The notes below the pieces were generated by a model, which had not been told where the DNA came from, did not search any database, and saw only the letters and a program-made list of their open reading frames with translations. 64,000 nucleotides of DNA. Origin: Clostridiales bacterium (GTDB lineage: Bacteria; Bacillota; Clostridia; Christensenellales; CAG-314). A program made the translations under genes and the position numbers. Positions 16,347-26,186 of this stretch are shown here, piece by piece. The stretch is from NCBI GenBank assembly GCA_022508375.1, contig JAFLVJ010000001.1, positions 192,857 through 256,856 of the forward strand. Reading direction: 5' to 3'. The first letter of the stretch is position 1, and each line of letters starts with the position of its first letter.

Positions 16347-16946
16347 TTACACAAGGCTGATAACTTGCTCAATCTTGGCGAGAACCGACTCCTTACCCGT
16401 CTTGTTAAGAGAGGATATTGCCAGTACGTTATCCGCGCCCACCTTGAAGAAGTTGGCTATAGCACGGCATCTGTTTTTTACTTGACTTTTCGAAACCTTG
16501 TCCGCCTTGGTTGCAACTATAGTAAAAGGAACGTTATTAGCAAACATATAGTTGTACATCGTTGCGTCATCGCGGGTGGGTTCGTGGCGAATATCCACCA
16601 AGAAGAAAACGTGAGCAAGTTGTTGTTCCTTAGCAAGATAGTTTTCAAGCAGCTCCGCCCACTTGAGTTTTTCGGCGTCGGAAACCTTAGCAAAGCCGTA
16701 TCCCGGTAAATCTGCAAGCAAAAATTCCACCCCACTACCCTCATTTATCAAAAAATAGTTAATAAGACGGGTTCTGCCGGGTAGTTTAGATGTGCGTGCC
16801 AGTTTACCGTCGTTGACAAGAAAGTTAATAAAACTACTCTTGCCAACGTTGGATTTGCCGGCTATCGCTATTTGGGGCAACTCGGAAACGATACACTGAG
16901 AGTACGTCGCCGCTCCCTTTACATATGACGCGGTTTTTATTTGCAT
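16347..16946 (-). CDS. engB: Ribosome biogenesis GTPase YsxC/EngB
   Basis: Essential small GTPase for assembly of the large ribosomal subunit. 199 residues with G1 GKSNVGKSSF (about residues 31-40), the switch LPGRTRLINYF, G3 DLPGYGFA and G4 TKADK. Length is typical. It begins 6 bp after lon with no clear ribosome site, so it is probably translated by coupling. The lon-engB pairing is conserved across Firmicutes (lonA-ysxC in Bacillus). Confidence 0.96.
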   Translation of the reverse strand: MQIKTASYVKGAATYSQCIVSELPQIAIAGKSNVGKSSFINFLVNDGKLARTSKLPGRTRLINYFLINEGSGVEFLLADLPGYGFAKVSDAEKLKWAELLENYLAKEQQLAHVFFLVDIRHEPTRDDATMYNYMFANNVPFTIVATKADKVSKSQVKNRCRAIANFFKVGADNVLAISSLNKTGKESVLAKIEQVISLV

Positions 16947-16952
16947 AATGTT

Positions 16953-19262
16953 TTAGCGTATCAGTGCATTCTCGTACACAGTCTTAATGTCATCGGCGAA
17001 TACGAACTCGATACTGTCCTTTACTTCCTTGGGTATTTCGTCAAGATCCTTGGCGTTGTCCTTGGGGATTATTACCTTCTTGATACCGAGGCGATAAGCG
17101 GCAAGTGTTTTTTCGCGAAGTCCGCCGATAGGCAGAACCTTACCGCGAAGGGTAATTTCACCCGTCATTGCAACCTTGCCCGAGACGGGGATTCCGCTAA
17201 ATGCCGACATAACTACCGTAGCCATGGTAACGCCAGCGGAGGGGCCATCCTTGGGGATTGCGCCTTCCGGTACGTGAATGTGAATGTCCGTCTTTTCAAA
17301 GGCTGACTTGTCAATGCCGTATTGATCGGCAAGGCTCTTGACCAGTGAAATTGCCGTACGCGCCGACTCCTTCATTACGTCGCCGAGATTACCCGTCAAC
17401 TGTACTTCGCCCTTACCCTGGAACAACGTTGCGTCAACGTTCAAAGTTACGCCACCTACCCTAGTCCAAGCAAGTCCTCTTGCGCTACCGACTGTATCGC
17501 CGATAAGTCCCATTTCGTCCTTGTGTTTTTCCACCCCAAGGTACTCGCGAAGGTTATCGGGAGTAATGGTAACCTTGGCGTTAGGATTCTCTACAAGTTT
17601 CAATGCTACCTTTCTGCAAATGGCGGCGATTTCCCTTTCGAGGTTTCTCACTCCCGATTCGCTTGTGTAGCGTTCGATGATCTTGCCGTAGGTTTCGTCA
17701 GAGATTGTTATAGCGCCCTCGGGAATTCCGTGCAAAACCATATTTTTCTTCAACAGGTATCTGTTGGCAATGGCAATCTTCTCCAATTCCGTATAACCGC
17801 TAAGCTCGATTATTTCCATACGGTCAAGTAGCGGCTCGGGAATATCGTCCGTCGCGTTTGCCGTGCATACGAACAGCACCTTGCTTAGGTCGTACGGCAC
17901 TTCGAGATAGTGATCGGTAAAGCTGAAGTTTTGTTCGGGGTCAAGTACTTCCAACATTGCGCTTGCGGGATCGCCCCTATTGTCGCGTCCCATCTTGTCT
18001 ATTTCGTCAAGGAGCAACACGGGATTGATACACTCCGCTTGCTTCATCATGTAAATGATCTTGCCGGGGATTGCGCCAACGTAGGTACGACGGTGTCCGC
18101 GAATTTCCGCTTCGTCGCGTACACCACCCAGGCTTACACGCAGATACTTGCGATCCAACGCCCTTGCAATGCTACGCACGATGGAGGTTTTGCCAACTCC
18201 GGGAGGCCCAACAAAGCACAGGATAGGTCCGTTGAGTTTGCCCGTCAGTTGCATGACGGCAAGATACTCGACGATACGGTCCTTGATTTTTTCCAACCCA
18301 TAGTGATCTTCATCCAGTATTTTGCGTGCTAAAGCCAAGTCCTTGTTATCGGTAGTTTCCTTACTCCAAGGCACGTCGCACAGCCAATCCAGATAGTTGC
18401 GGATTACCGCAGCGTCGGGAGAAGTTGACGACATCTTGGAAAGACGATTGAGTTCCTTGTTGGCTTTCTTGGCAACTTCCTCGGGCATGCCGCTTGCCTT
18501 GATTCGGTCAAGATAGTCCTGCTTTTCGTTGGCGTCCTCACCAAGTTCGGCAGATATTGCCTTCATCTGCTCGCGAAGATAGTATTCCTTTTGGCCTGTT
18601 TGCACCTGTTGCTTTACACGGTTGGCAATGCGCTTTTCGGCGTTGGCGAAGTCAATTTCGTTTATGATGTAGGCGCTTATACGCTCCAGGCGCATTTCGA
18701 TACTTGGTTCTTCGAGGATTGTCTGACGCTCTTGTAAGCGCGTGACGATTTCGTTAGCGATTACGTTGGTAAAGATAAGGTAATCAACCTGTTGCGACGT
18801 GTAGAAATGCTTGAGATCAAGCTTAGCAACGTTTGTATTGATATCCGAAAGTTTGCGAAGATAATGCAATGTTTGTTCGTACAAAGCGCGCGTTTCGTTG
18901 TCGTTTTGACAAGTGTAGTCCAAGGTCTCAACGTTTGCGAAGATGATGGAGTCGTTGAAGCTCCAATGGGTAATTTTCGCCGCTTCGAAGGTGCGCGCCA
19001 TGACGGTCGTAGCGTCAGAGGTTGCGCTCTCTACCGAGGCAATTTCCGCAACTACGCCCACGGTATAGAAATCCGTAGTAACGGTAGGATTAGCTTTGGA
19101 GCCGTCTATTTGGCTAACCATGAGGAACTTTCCACCGTTTTCCAACGCGTATTTTAGTGCGTTTCTCGAAATATCACGAGCCACTTCCACTTTTGCGCGA
19201 ATATTGGGAAAAAAGAAATTTCCGCGCATAGCCAGTACGGGTAAATTGTTATATTCTGTCAC
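16953..19262 (-). CDS. lon: Lon protease (ATP-dependent, LonA type)
   Basis: Cytosolic AAA+ serine protease that degrades damaged and regulatory proteins. 769 residues: an N-terminal substrate-recognition domain (about 1-200), a helical region, an AAA+ module with Walker [10 protein letters not shown] and Walker [11 protein letters not shown], and a C-terminal protease with the catalytic serine in [11 protein letters not shown] and lysine in LREKTLAA (Ser-Lys dyad). It starts at a GTG (19262) with AGAGAGG 8 bp upstream; no ATG fits better. It has its own promoter (19312-19340), separate from tig-clpP-clpX. Confidence 0.97.
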   Translation of the reverse strand: MTEYNNLPVLAMRGNFFFPNIRAKVEVARDISRNALKYALENGGKFLMVSQIDGSKANPTVTTDFYTVGVVAEIASVESATSDATTVMARTFEAAKITHWSFNDSIIFANVETLDYTCQNDNETRALYEQTLHYLRKLSDINTNVAKLDLKHFYTSQQVDYLIFTNVIANEIVTRLQERQTILEEPSIEMRLERISAYIINEIDFANAEKRIANRVKQQVQTGQKEYYLREQMKAISAELGEDANEKQDYLDRIKASGMPEEVAKKANKELNRLSKMSSTSPDAAVIRNYLDWLCDVPWSKETTDNKDLALARKILDEDHYGLEKIKDRIVEYLAVMQLTGKLNGPILCFVGPPGVGKTSIVRSIARALDRKYLRVSLGGVRDEAEIRGHRRTYVGAIPGKIIYMMKQAECINPVLLLDEIDKMGRDNRGDPASAMLEVLDPEQNFSFTDHYLEVPYDLSKVLFVCTANATDDIPEPLLDRMEIIELSGYTELEKIAIANRYLLKKNMVLHGIPEGAITISDETYGKIIERYTSESGVRNLEREIAAICRKVALKLVENPNAKVTITPDNLREYLGVEKHKDEMGLIGDTVGSARGLAWTRVGGVTLNVDATLFQGKGEVQLTGNLGDVMKESARTAISLVKSLADQYGIDKSAFEKTDIHIHVPEGAIPKDGPSAGVTMATVVMSAFSGIPVSGKVAMTGEITLRGKVLPIGGLREKTLAAYRLGIKKVIIPKDNAKDLDEIPKEVKDSIEFVFADDIKTVYENALIR

Positions 19263-19311
19263 AATGTGTACCTCTCTTAGTTTTTACGTTAGTTTGTGTT
19301 TTTTCGAGGAT

Positions 19312-19340
19312 ATTATATATTATTAAAAAAAATATTGCAA
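19312..19340 (-). promoter_or_regulatory. Predicted lon promoter
   Basis: TTGCAA and a perfect TATAAT are 17 bp apart on the minus strand, about 50 bp upstream of the lon GTG. No CtsR operator (GGTCAAA repeats) or CIRCE element is visible around it. Confidence 0.65.
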
Positions 19341-19347
19341 CAAAAAA

Positions 19348-19446
19348 AGAGAGACTCGTGTATTCGTCGCAAAAAGGCTTCACTTCGTCAACAATCAAGA
19401 TTGTGGACTCGTTGCAGATTATTTTGCGCCGAACACTCTCGTCTCT
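19348..19446 (+). repeat. Dispersed palindromic element, copy C (full length)
   Basis: About 99 bp with 25-26-bp imperfect terminal inverted repeats, both starting AGAGAC and ending GTCGCAAAA / GGCGCAAAA when read inward. The interior holds CTCGTTGCAGATT, the core shared with copies A and B, here on the opposite strand. Read on the minus strand the palindrome is followed by TCTTTTTTTG, so the transcript could end here after clpX. It lies between clpX and the lon promoter. Confidence 0.68.
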
Positions 19447-19514
19447 TGTGTTTCGGTCTGCTACAATTTATTACAGTTGTATTATTCGAAAATGTTGGAT
19501 TTGTGAGTTAATAT

Positions 19515-20741
19515 TTACGCTGTAATTTTACGAATGACCAGCGGTTCACCGCCCTCTACGCTTTGACGGGTGATACGCACACGCTCAACGTCACCGCGCG
19601 AAGGAGCGTCGTACATGCAGTTGAGCATGAGATTTTCCAGTACGGACCTCAGTCCGCGCGCGCCGGTTTTTAAACGAATGGATTTTTCCGCTATGGCAAC
19701 AATTGCCTCGTCGTCGAACTCCAGTTCGATACCGTCCAGCTTAAACAGCTTTTTGTATTGCTTGGTCAGGCAGTTTTTCGGTTCGGTAAGAATCTTTACC
19801 AACGCGGTCTCGTCAAGCGGAGAAAGTCCGACGGTTATGGGGAGCCTGCCCACGAATTCGGGAATAAGTCCGAACTTGATGAAATCCTGCGGTTGCAAGC
19901 TCTTTACAAGCTCGGCGTGGTCGATTTCTTCGGCGCTCTTTATTTGATTACCGAAGCCTAAACCTGCACCCTGTTGGCGTTTTTCGGCAATTTTTTCCAG
20001 TCCGACGAACGCGCCGCCACATATAAACAAAATATTGGTCGTATCTATTGCGATACTTTCCGCTTGCGGGTGCTTACGTCCACCTTGCGGAGGAACGTTT
20101 GCAATTGTACTTTCGATAATTTTAAGTAACGCCTGTTGCACGCCCTCTCCGGAAACGTCACGGGTAATAGACACGTTTTCCGTCTTCTTGGCGATCTTGT
20201 CTATTTCGTCGATGTAGATAATACCGCGCTCCGCCTTGTCGATGTCGTAGTCGGCAGCCTGAATGAGCTTGAGCAGGATATTTTCCACGTCCTCGCCCAC
20301 GTAGCCCGCCTCGGTAAGCGTTGTGGCGTCGGCAACGGCGAACGGTACGTCAAGAATCTTGGCTAACGTCTTAGCAAGCAACGTCTTGCCGCAGCCCGTG
20401 GGACCCAGCATAAGAATGTTGCTTTTTTCCAGTTCGATATCATCGTCGTCACGGCCGTTCTTGTCAGCATAAAGCACGCGCTTGTAGTGATTGTACACGG
20501 CAACGGCAAGCGTCTTTTTCGCGTCGTCCTGCCCCACCACGTACTTGTCCAGTTCCGCCTTGATTTCCTCTGGCTTGGGCAACTTGATGGAACTTGCGTC
20601 AGTAACGTTTGCGATACTTTCGTTTTCGATGATTGCTACGCACGCGTCAACACAAGCGTCGCATATGCACGCGCCATTAGGTGCGGAAAGCATCTTTTTA
20701 ACTTGATCTTCGCCTTTTCCGCAAAAAGAACAATATTGCAT
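19515..20741 (-). CDS. clpX: ClpX, ATPase subunit of ClpXP protease
   Basis: AAA+ unfoldase that feeds proteins into ClpP. 408 residues: N-terminal C4 zinc finger (CSFC...CDAC, residues about 5-33), Walker [14 protein letters not shown], pore loop GYVGED, Walker [14 protein letters not shown]-type loop GGRKHP, and a ClpP-docking loop reading LGFGNQ (IGF-loop equivalent). Length is typical. The ATG has a GGAG site and lies 27 bp after clpP. It is the last gene of tig-clpP-clpX. Confidence 0.98.
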   Translation of the reverse strand: MQYCSFCGKGEDQVKKMLSAPNGACICDACVDACVAIIENESIANVTDASSIKLPKPEEIKAELDKYVVGQDDAKKTLAVAVYNHYKRVLYADKNGRDDDDIELEKSNILMLGPTGCGKTLLAKTLAKILDVPFAVADATTLTEAGYVGEDVENILLKLIQAADYDIDKAERGIIYIDEIDKIAKKTENVSITRDVSGEGVQQALLKIIESTIANVPPQGGRKHPQAESIAIDTTNILFICGGAFVGLEKIAEKRQQGAGLGFGNQIKSAEEIDHAELVKSLQPQDFIKFGLIPEFVGRLPITVGLSPLDETALVKILTEPKNCLTKQYKKLFKLDGIELEFDDEAIVAIAEKSIRLKTGARGLRSVLENLMLNCMYDAPSRGDVERVRITRQSVEGGEPLVIRKITA

Positions 20742-20768
20742 TTTGTCTCCTATGGGGTTAATTTTATA

Positions 20769-21353
20769 CTATTTGCGGGTATAAAATACCTGATCTACAA
20801 TGCCGTACTCCTTGGCTTCCTCGGCCGTTAGGTAGTTGTCGCGGTCGGTGTCGCGCTCTACTACGTCCACAGTCTTACCAACGTTTTCGGCAAATAACTT
20901 GTTAAGTTTAACCTTGGTTTTGAGCAATTGTTTGGTTTGAATTTCCACGTCGGACGCCTGACCTTGCGAACCGCCAAGCACTTGGTGAATCATGATTTCG
21001 CTATTGGGCAACGCGTAACGCTTGCCTTTCGTTCCGCTGGACAGCAGGAACGCGCCCATGCTTGCCGCCATACCGATACATATTGTGGATACGTCGCAAC
21101 GAATATACTTCATTGTGTCGTATATTGCCAAACCTGCGGTAACCTCGCCGCCGGGGCTGTTGATGTAAATGGAAATATCCTTGGTTGGATCCTTGGATTC
21201 GAGATATATCAATTGCGCAACCACAAGGTTAGCAAGTTCGCCGGTGATGGGTCCGGACAGAAAAATTACTCTATCTTCAAGCAGACGGGAGTATATATCG
21301 AAGCTTCTTTCACCGCTATCGGTGCGGTCGATAACCATTGGGATAAGTGGCAT
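20769..21353 (-). CDS. clpP: ClpP, proteolytic subunit of Clp protease
   Basis: Serine peptidase forming the barrel of ClpXP. 194 residues with the full catalytic triad: Ser in [11 protein letters not shown], His in IMIHQVLGG, Asp in [10 protein letters not shown]. Normal length with a short processed N-terminus ([11 protein letters not shown]). A strong AAGGAGG site precedes the ATG. Placed between tig and clpX as in many Clostridia. Confidence 0.98.
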   Translation of the reverse strand: MPLIPMVIDRTDSGERSFDIYSRLLEDRVIFLSGPITGELANLVVAQLIYLESKDPTKDISIYINSPGGEVTAGLAIYDTMKYIRCDVSTICIGMAASMGAFLLSSGTKGKRYALPNSEIMIHQVLGGSQGQASDVEIQTKQLLKTKVKLNKLFAENVGKTVDVVERDTDRDNYLTAEEAKEYGIVDQVFYTRK

Positions 21354-21442
21354 TGTTTTCCCTCCTTAATTTAGTTATTGTGTATCAAACGTCGGAGATA
21401 TATGAGCTCCCCGACGTTATCTTTAGTAAATATAGTTCGCAA

Positions 21443-22735
21443 TTACGCTATTGTGTTTTCCTTTTTGAGCAGAGCAATCAATTTGTCGGTGATTGCCTGA
21501 TTTTCGAAGTAATAGGTGTCACCGGGTTGAAGACGCTTTGAAAAGTCCTCATAGGTGGAGCCGATTTGTTCGGCGTATTCCTTGATTTTGGCATCGATTT
21601 CCTTTTTGGTTGCCTTAATCTTTTCCGCTTTGACAATTTCTTCAAAAACAAGACGGGTATGTACGGATTTTTCGGCGCGTTCGCGGTAATCCTTGCGAAG
21701 GTCTGCCATTGTCTTTTCGGTGTACTTGAGGTAGCTTTCGATATTCAAGCCTTGGTAACTCAGTTGATACTTGAAATCCTCGACGTAGTTGTCGATTTGC
21801 TCTTCGATCATTTCGTTGGGAATATCGATTGCGGTATTCGCCACCACTGCCTCAATCAGCTTGTTTTCGTCTTCGCGCTCGGCATCCTTGGTATAACGGT
21901 CGGTAATATGCTTTTTGATGTCGGCTTTGTAGTCCTTCAAGGTGTCGAATTCGCTGACGTCCTTAGCAAATTCATCGTCCAGCGCGGGCAATTCCTTAAC
22001 AGTGATACCGTTGATTTTTACAGTGAACACAGCGGGCTTACCCTTGAGTTCTTCCGAGTGGTAATCTTCGGGGAAAGTTACGTTGATATCACGCGTTTCG
22101 CCGATGTTCATGCCGATAAGTTGATCTTCGAACCCTTCGATAAAGGTGTGCGATCCGATAGTGAGCGTTTGACCTTCCGCTGTGCCGCCGTCAAATGCAA
22201 CGCCGTCTGTTTTTCCGCAGTAATCGAGATTTACTTGATCGCCGTCGGCAACTGCGCGGTCGGTAACCTCGATGTAACGCGCGTTACGTTCGCGAACTCT
22301 GTCCAGTTCTGCGTCAACGTCGGACGTCTTTACCTTTTGTACAGCGGTCTTTTTAATTGTCAATCCCTTGTACTGTCCAAGCGTGATTTCGGGACGAACG
22401 GTTACTACAACGGCAAAAGTTACACCCTTGTCGTCAATATTCAACGACTTGTCGTCAAGGCTGGGACGGGCAACAGGCTCTACTCCTTTATTTTTATCCA
22501 AAAATTCGCTGTAATATTCTTGTGCGCAAAGATAAAGCGCGTCTTCGAAGAACAAACCTTTTCCGTAACGCTGCTCCAATACGTGCTTGGGCGCGTGTCC
22601 CTTGCGGAAACCGGGAACGTTGTACTTGCCCTTGTTTTGTTCGTAGGCGCTTTTTTCAAAACCTGCCCATTCTTCCGTGGTGACCTTAAACGTGATTGTC
22701 AAGGTGTTCTTGTCTCTTTTTTGCGTGTATTTCAT
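21443..22735 (-). CDS. tig: Trigger factor chaperone
   Basis: Ribosome-bound folding chaperone with peptidyl-prolyl isomerase activity. 430 residues: N-terminal ribosome-binding domain with signature GFRKGHAPK (about residues 38-46), a middle FKBP-type domain (about 150-240), and a long alpha-helical C-terminal arm with the lysine-rich stretch KAEKIKATKKEID. The ATG at 22735 has GGAGG 7 bp upstream; the frame continues to 22816 without support. First gene of tig-clpP-clpX. Confidence 0.97.
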   Translation of the reverse strand: MKYTQKRDKNTLTITFKVTTEEWAGFEKSAYEQNKGKYNVPGFRKGHAPKHVLEQRYGKGLFFEDALYLCAQEYYSEFLDKNKGVEPVARPSLDDKSLNIDDKGVTFAVVVTVRPEITLGQYKGLTIKKTAVQKVKTSDVDAELDRVRERNARYIEVTDRAVADGDQVNLDYCGKTDGVAFDGGTAEGQTLTIGSHTFIEGFEDQLIGMNIGETRDINVTFPEDYHSEELKGKPAVFTVKINGITVKELPALDDEFAKDVSEFDTLKDYKADIKKHITDRYTKDAEREDENKLIEAVVANTAIDIPNEMIEEQIDNYVEDFKYQLSYQGLNIESYLKYTEKTMADLRKDYRERAEKSVHTRLVFEEIVKAEKIKATKKEIDAKIKEYAEQIGSTYEDFSKRLQPGDTYYFENQAITDKLIALLKKENTIA

Positions 22736-22834
22736 AGTAGTCCTCCGACATTTTTTTACGTTATATTTGGATATTTCCTGCTTAATGACGACCGTTGCGC
22801 GTTGCGTTAGCGGCACGTCGTCGCACAGTTTTTT

Positions 22835-22863
22835 ATTATAGCATATACATTAAATTTAATCAA
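22835..22863 (-). promoter_or_regulatory. Predicted tig promoter
   Basis: The -35 TTGATT and a perfect -10 TATAAT are 17 bp apart on the minus strand, about 100 bp before the tig start. rqcH reads away on the other strand, also with a TATAAT (near 22922) but a weak -35. Confidence 0.65.
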
Positions 22864-22944
22864 TCGATTTACAGAGTAAAAATTTACTTGACAATTTTTT
22901 AAAATTTGTTAAAACTAAATCTATAATACTATACGGAGAAGGTT

Positions 22945-24648
22945 ATGGCTTACGATGCGCTGACTCTATCGGTATTGCGCGACGAAATAGCAGACGCTTT
23001 GACAGGCGGTAAAATTACCAAGATTTACCAACCCGAAAGAGATGAAATTGTACTGTTCGTATTTAACAAGCAAACGTACAAGCTGCTTATTTCCGCCAAT
23101 GCCAACGTTAACCGAATACATATTACGGAAAAACCGACGGACAATCCCAAGACTGCGCCGTCCTTTTGCATGCTGCTTCGAAAGCACATAACCAACGCCA
23201 CCATTTGCCAAATAAACCAAATGCCGTACGAACGCGTGATGGAATTTGCCTTGCAGGTCAACGACGAGCTCGGCTACCAAAAGGAAATGAAGCTTATCTT
23301 CGAGCTGACGGGCAAGACGTCCAATATTATCCTTACCGACGGCTCATATACGGTACTGGACAGTATCAAGCACTTACCGCAAGATCTGGACAGCAAACGA
23401 ATTGTCATGGCTGGGGCAACGTACAGCTTTTTTCCACCCCAGGACAAGATTTTACCATTCGACTACCCCAAGGTGCGCGAATTTTTATCCCGTTGCAATA
23501 CACCGCTACGCACAACGTTACCCGAAGTATTGCTTGGAGTATCGCAAACAACCGTTAACGAAATACTTTACGGACTGGACGAAAACGATCACACGCTTGT
23601 CAACCACAGCCTTGTAGTGGATAGGCTTGCAATGTATCAAGCCAACCTCAAACATAAACGCCCCAACGTTGTTTTGCAGGACGGCAATCCTATCGAAGTA
23701 TGTCCCTTCGACTACCAATCGAAAAAGGGCGAAAAGATATTTTACGATACGCTTAACCTTGCGCACGACAACTACTACTTTCTTCTAGATAAGGCGCAAC
23801 GCTTTAACGCTAAGTCCAAGTCCGTTTCAACAGTTGTCAAAAACGCCATATCGCGTACGGAAAAGAAACTGGCAATACAGCGCCAAAGCGTACTTGAAGC
23901 GGAAAGTCGCGAAACATATAAGCAATATGGGGACTTAATTTTGTCCAATTTATGGAATATTCCCAAGGATTGCGATACGCTTGTTTGCTACAATTACTAC
24001 GACAATACCGAAGTAAAAATTGCATTAGACAAGACGCTCACACCGCAGCAGAACGCACAGCTGTACTACAAAAAATACCGTAAGCTCAAGTCATCTGCCG
24101 AACACAACGGAAGACTTGTGGAAGAAAACTCAGCATTACTGGATTATTTAATTACCATCAAGCAAAGTTTGCGCCACTCCACCGAACCGGAAGATTTGGA
24201 ACAGATTCGAAGCGAACTGATTACGCTGGGACTTATCCGCGAAAAACAAACGTCCAAAAAGAAAGTTGACGCACCGATAAAACCATTGTGTTACGACGTA
24301 CACGGCTACTCCGTTTACGTCGGCAAGAACAACGTTCAAAACAACTACGTCACCTTTAAGCTGGCAAAACCTACCGACATGTGGTTACACACAAGCAAGA
24401 TACATTCCTCGCACGTCGTTATCGTAAACGACAAGGGAGGCCCCATACCGGACAACGTTATTGTTACCGCGGCGGAAATATGCGCGTACTACTCGCAGGC
24501 AAGCGCAGGAAGCAAAATTCCCGTTGACTACACTGTTCGCGCCAACGTCAAAAAGCCCAACAAGGCGCCGCTTGGATTTGTGGTGTACAACGTATATAAC
24601 ACTATACTGGTCAACCCCGACCGTCACGTTAGTTTGAGTCGGCTTTAA
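22945..24648 (+). CDS. rqcH: RqcH, Rqc2/NEMF-like ribosome rescue factor (NFACT family)
   Basis: Binds 50S subunits obstructed by peptidyl-tRNA and recruits tRNA-Ala to add C-terminal alanine tails that mark stalled chains for degradation. 567 residues: NFACT-N (about 1-200, opening YDALTLSVLRDEIADALTGGKI), coiled-coil middle (about 280-420), and NFACT-R (about 440-560, with DMWLHTSKIHSSHVVI). The conserved DR pair needed for tailing in B. subtilis (Asp97-Arg98) aligns here to YERV, so Asp is replaced by Glu. Older annotations call this family fibronectin-binding protein FbpA. A monocistronic plus-strand gene divergent from tig, ending in a bidirectional terminator. Confidence 0.93.
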   Translation: MAYDALTLSVLRDEIADALTGGKITKIYQPERDEIVLFVFNKQTYKLLISANANVNRIHITEKPTDNPKTAPSFCMLLRKHITNATICQINQMPYERVMEFALQVNDELGYQKEMKLIFELTGKTSNIILTDGSYTVLDSIKHLPQDLDSKRIVMAGATYSFFPPQDKILPFDYPKVREFLSRCNTPLRTTLPEVLLGVSQTTVNEILYGLDENDHTLVNHSLVVDRLAMYQANLKHKRPNVVLQDGNPIEVCPFDYQSKKGEKIFYDTLNLAHDNYYFLLDKAQRFNAKSKSVSTVVKNAISRTEKKLAIQRQSVLEAESRETYKQYGDLILSNLWNIPKDCDTLVCYNYYDNTEVKIALDKTLTPQQNAQLYYKKYRKLKSSAEHNGRLVEENSALLDYLITIKQSLRHSTEPEDLEQIRSELITLGLIREKQTSKKKVDAPIKPLCYDVHGYSVYVGKNNVQNNYVTFKLAKPTDMWLHTSKIHSSHVVIVNDKGGPIPDNVIVTAAEICAYYSQASAGSKIPVDYTVRANVKKPNKAPLGFVVYNVYNTILVNPDRHVSLSRL

Positions 24649-24723
24649 GCATCGGTATGCTTTGTTCTGTTCGCTTCTAACCGCCTCAAAAAAGTTTCTT
24701 CTTAATTATTTCTTACAAAAAAA

Positions 24724-24759
24724 ATACACCATGTCGCGAATTTAACGACATGGTGTATT
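24724..24759. terminator. Bidirectional terminator between rqcH and the zinc-ribbon gene
   Basis: A 13-14-bp stem (ATACACCATGTCG with CGACATGGTGTAT, loop of 9) is flanked by A-runs on the left and T-runs on the right, so it can stop both converging transcripts. Confidence 0.88.
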
Positions 24760-24779
24760 TTTTACTTATTTTATCTTTA

Positions 24780-25208
24780 TCAGACTAGCAGAACAAGAAT
24801 CAAAAAGATGTAGAAAAGTATTACGACGTACACAGCAAGTAGTATCAGAAAAACCCACATTATGCCTACTAACGCGCCTACTACAATACCCGTTATTGCC
24901 AGTGCTTTGCCACGTTCCTTGCTTCGTCTCAGCTTGAGCAATCCGACAAGCGAACAGGTAAAACCTGCAATAGCAAGGGGAATACCGCTAAAGAGAAACG
25001 CTGCGGACGAATCCGTATCGAGGCTTAGGAAAAATACCGATATAACGGCGGACACAATGGCAAGGATAAATCCAACAAGCGCCAACTTGTTAAGTTTTTG
25101 TTTTGAAACTTCCGCTATCTTTTCGCTGTCGTTTGTCCAACATCCACACTTGGTACAAATGACGGCTTCGTCATGCAGTTCTGCACCACAATGCATACAA
25201 TATTTCAT
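24780..25208 (-). CDS. Zinc-ribbon membrane protein (DUF4190-like)
   Basis: Function unknown. 142 residues: an N-terminal zinc ribbon with two CxxC pairs (CMHC and CTKC, residues 4-21), then about four hydrophobic segments with a basic patch (LKLRRSKERGKALA) between the second and third, the layout of DUF4190-type proteins. The ATG at 25208 has a good AGGAGG site. It stands 98 bp behind the carbamoyltransferase-like gene with no clear terminator between, so readthrough is possible. Confidence 0.75.
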   Translation of the reverse strand: MKYCMHCGAELHDEAVICTKCGCWTNDSEKIAEVSKQKLNKLALVGFILAIVSAVISVFFLSLDTDSSAAFLFSGIPLAIAGFTCSLVGLLKLRRSKERGKALAITGIVVGALVGIMWVFLILLAVYVVILFYIFLILVLLV

Positions 25209-25306
25209 AACGAACCTCCTAATTGAAATATATGTCGTTCACCTGTTTTCACATATACAACAATTTGAAACTTACTTTTGTCCCACCATTTTCAAAAAAA
25301 AATTTA

Positions 25307-26143
25307 CTAATCCCTTTGAAGTAGATACAGCACCGCCATTGCAACGGAAACGTAAGCGCTTTCGCGGGTGCTGACGATGTTGTGCGCATACTCCTTGATA
25401 CCTACGTTATCCACTATGTAACGGCTACCCAACAGGGGACAGTTTACACGCGCCAAATCCATGAGTTCTTCGGAAATGCCGCCGCTTGTGCCGTAATATT
25501 TTTCCGGATCGGAAAATGCCGCCAGTCCCAAATCTATTACAGCATCTACTCCAGAAAACGCCGCAGGCGCTCTGTCGATAATGATGCCCTTACGCGTGGT
25601 AATGAAGTCGTCGGGAGGAAGATACCATATGGAATTGGAACCGAACAGTTGCAGACAGTGATTCAATTCATTTATCTTATTGACGTCGCGGTTACCGACG
25701 AACAATACGTTGAGGTTAGACAGTCCGTCCAGCTTGGAGTTGAGCGCCATGAGGTCTGCCAACACGCCTATCGGGTCGTACTGACTGGATCCGCCGTTGA
25801 TTACCCCTGCGCGAGATACGTTGGCAATACTCTTGGCGATGTTACCGTTGTCGCAACCGATGACCATGGTATTTACACCCATGCTGTCGAAAGTATGGCA
25901 CTGCTCCAATACGTCCTCCGCTCCGAATACGGGACAAGCCGTACCGGACAGATACGCTGTCGCCAACTGGAAAGCCGTGCTGGATACACATGGTTTGTTC
26001 CACACTCCCGCAACTACGTGACCGATAAGTTGCGGTCCCTTCTTGTAGCTGGTGGCAACAATTCGGCGCATTTGCGTTGCGACTTCAAGAATGTCGCTGA
26101 TTTCCTTTTTGGTAAGGTCGGTAAGGGTTAACAAATTTTTCAT
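25307..26143 (-). CDS. Carbamoyltransferase-like protein lacking the catalytic residues (degenerate PyrB/ArgF fold)
   Basis: 278 residues with the overall pattern of aspartate/ornithine carbamoyltransferase: the start KNLLTLTDLTKKEISDILEVA matches PyrB, GVNTMVIG matches the middle, and DPIGVLADLMAL matches the domain-2 entry. The key sites are gone. The carbamoyl-phosphate loop STRTR is replaced by CVSST (in KPCVSSTAFQLATAYLSG), the Arg after the VxxI strand is Gly, and HPTQ has become DPIG. It is therefore unlikely to make carbamoyl-aspartate or citrulline. In Bacilli lspA-rluD is followed by the pyr operon including pyrB, so position also points to a PyrB ancestor. AAGGAGG precedes the ATG. 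The frame is intact, which argues for a retained non-catalytic role. Confidence 0.75.
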   Translation of the reverse strand: MKNLLTLTDLTKKEISDILEVATQMRRIVATSYKKGPQLIGHVVAGVWNKPCVSSTAFQLATAYLSGTACPVFGAEDVLEQCHTFDSMGVNTMVIGCDNGNIAKSIANVSRAGVINGGSSQYDPIGVLADLMALNSKLDGLSNLNVLFVGNRDVNKINELNHCLQLFGSNSIWYLPPDDFITTRKGIIIDRAPAAFSGVDAVIDLGLAAFSDPEKYYGTSGGISEELMDLARVNCPLLGSRYIVDNVGIKEYAHNIVSTRESAYVSVAMAVLYLLQRD

Positions 26144-26186
26144 GATCTCTATGACCTCCTTGTCATCAAGCTTGTTTGAAAGTAGT

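Noticed and set aside
19263-19347. CtsR or HrcA control of lon
   Set aside because: Neither GGTCAAA direct repeats nor the CIRCE inverted repeat occurs upstream of lon, tig or clpP.
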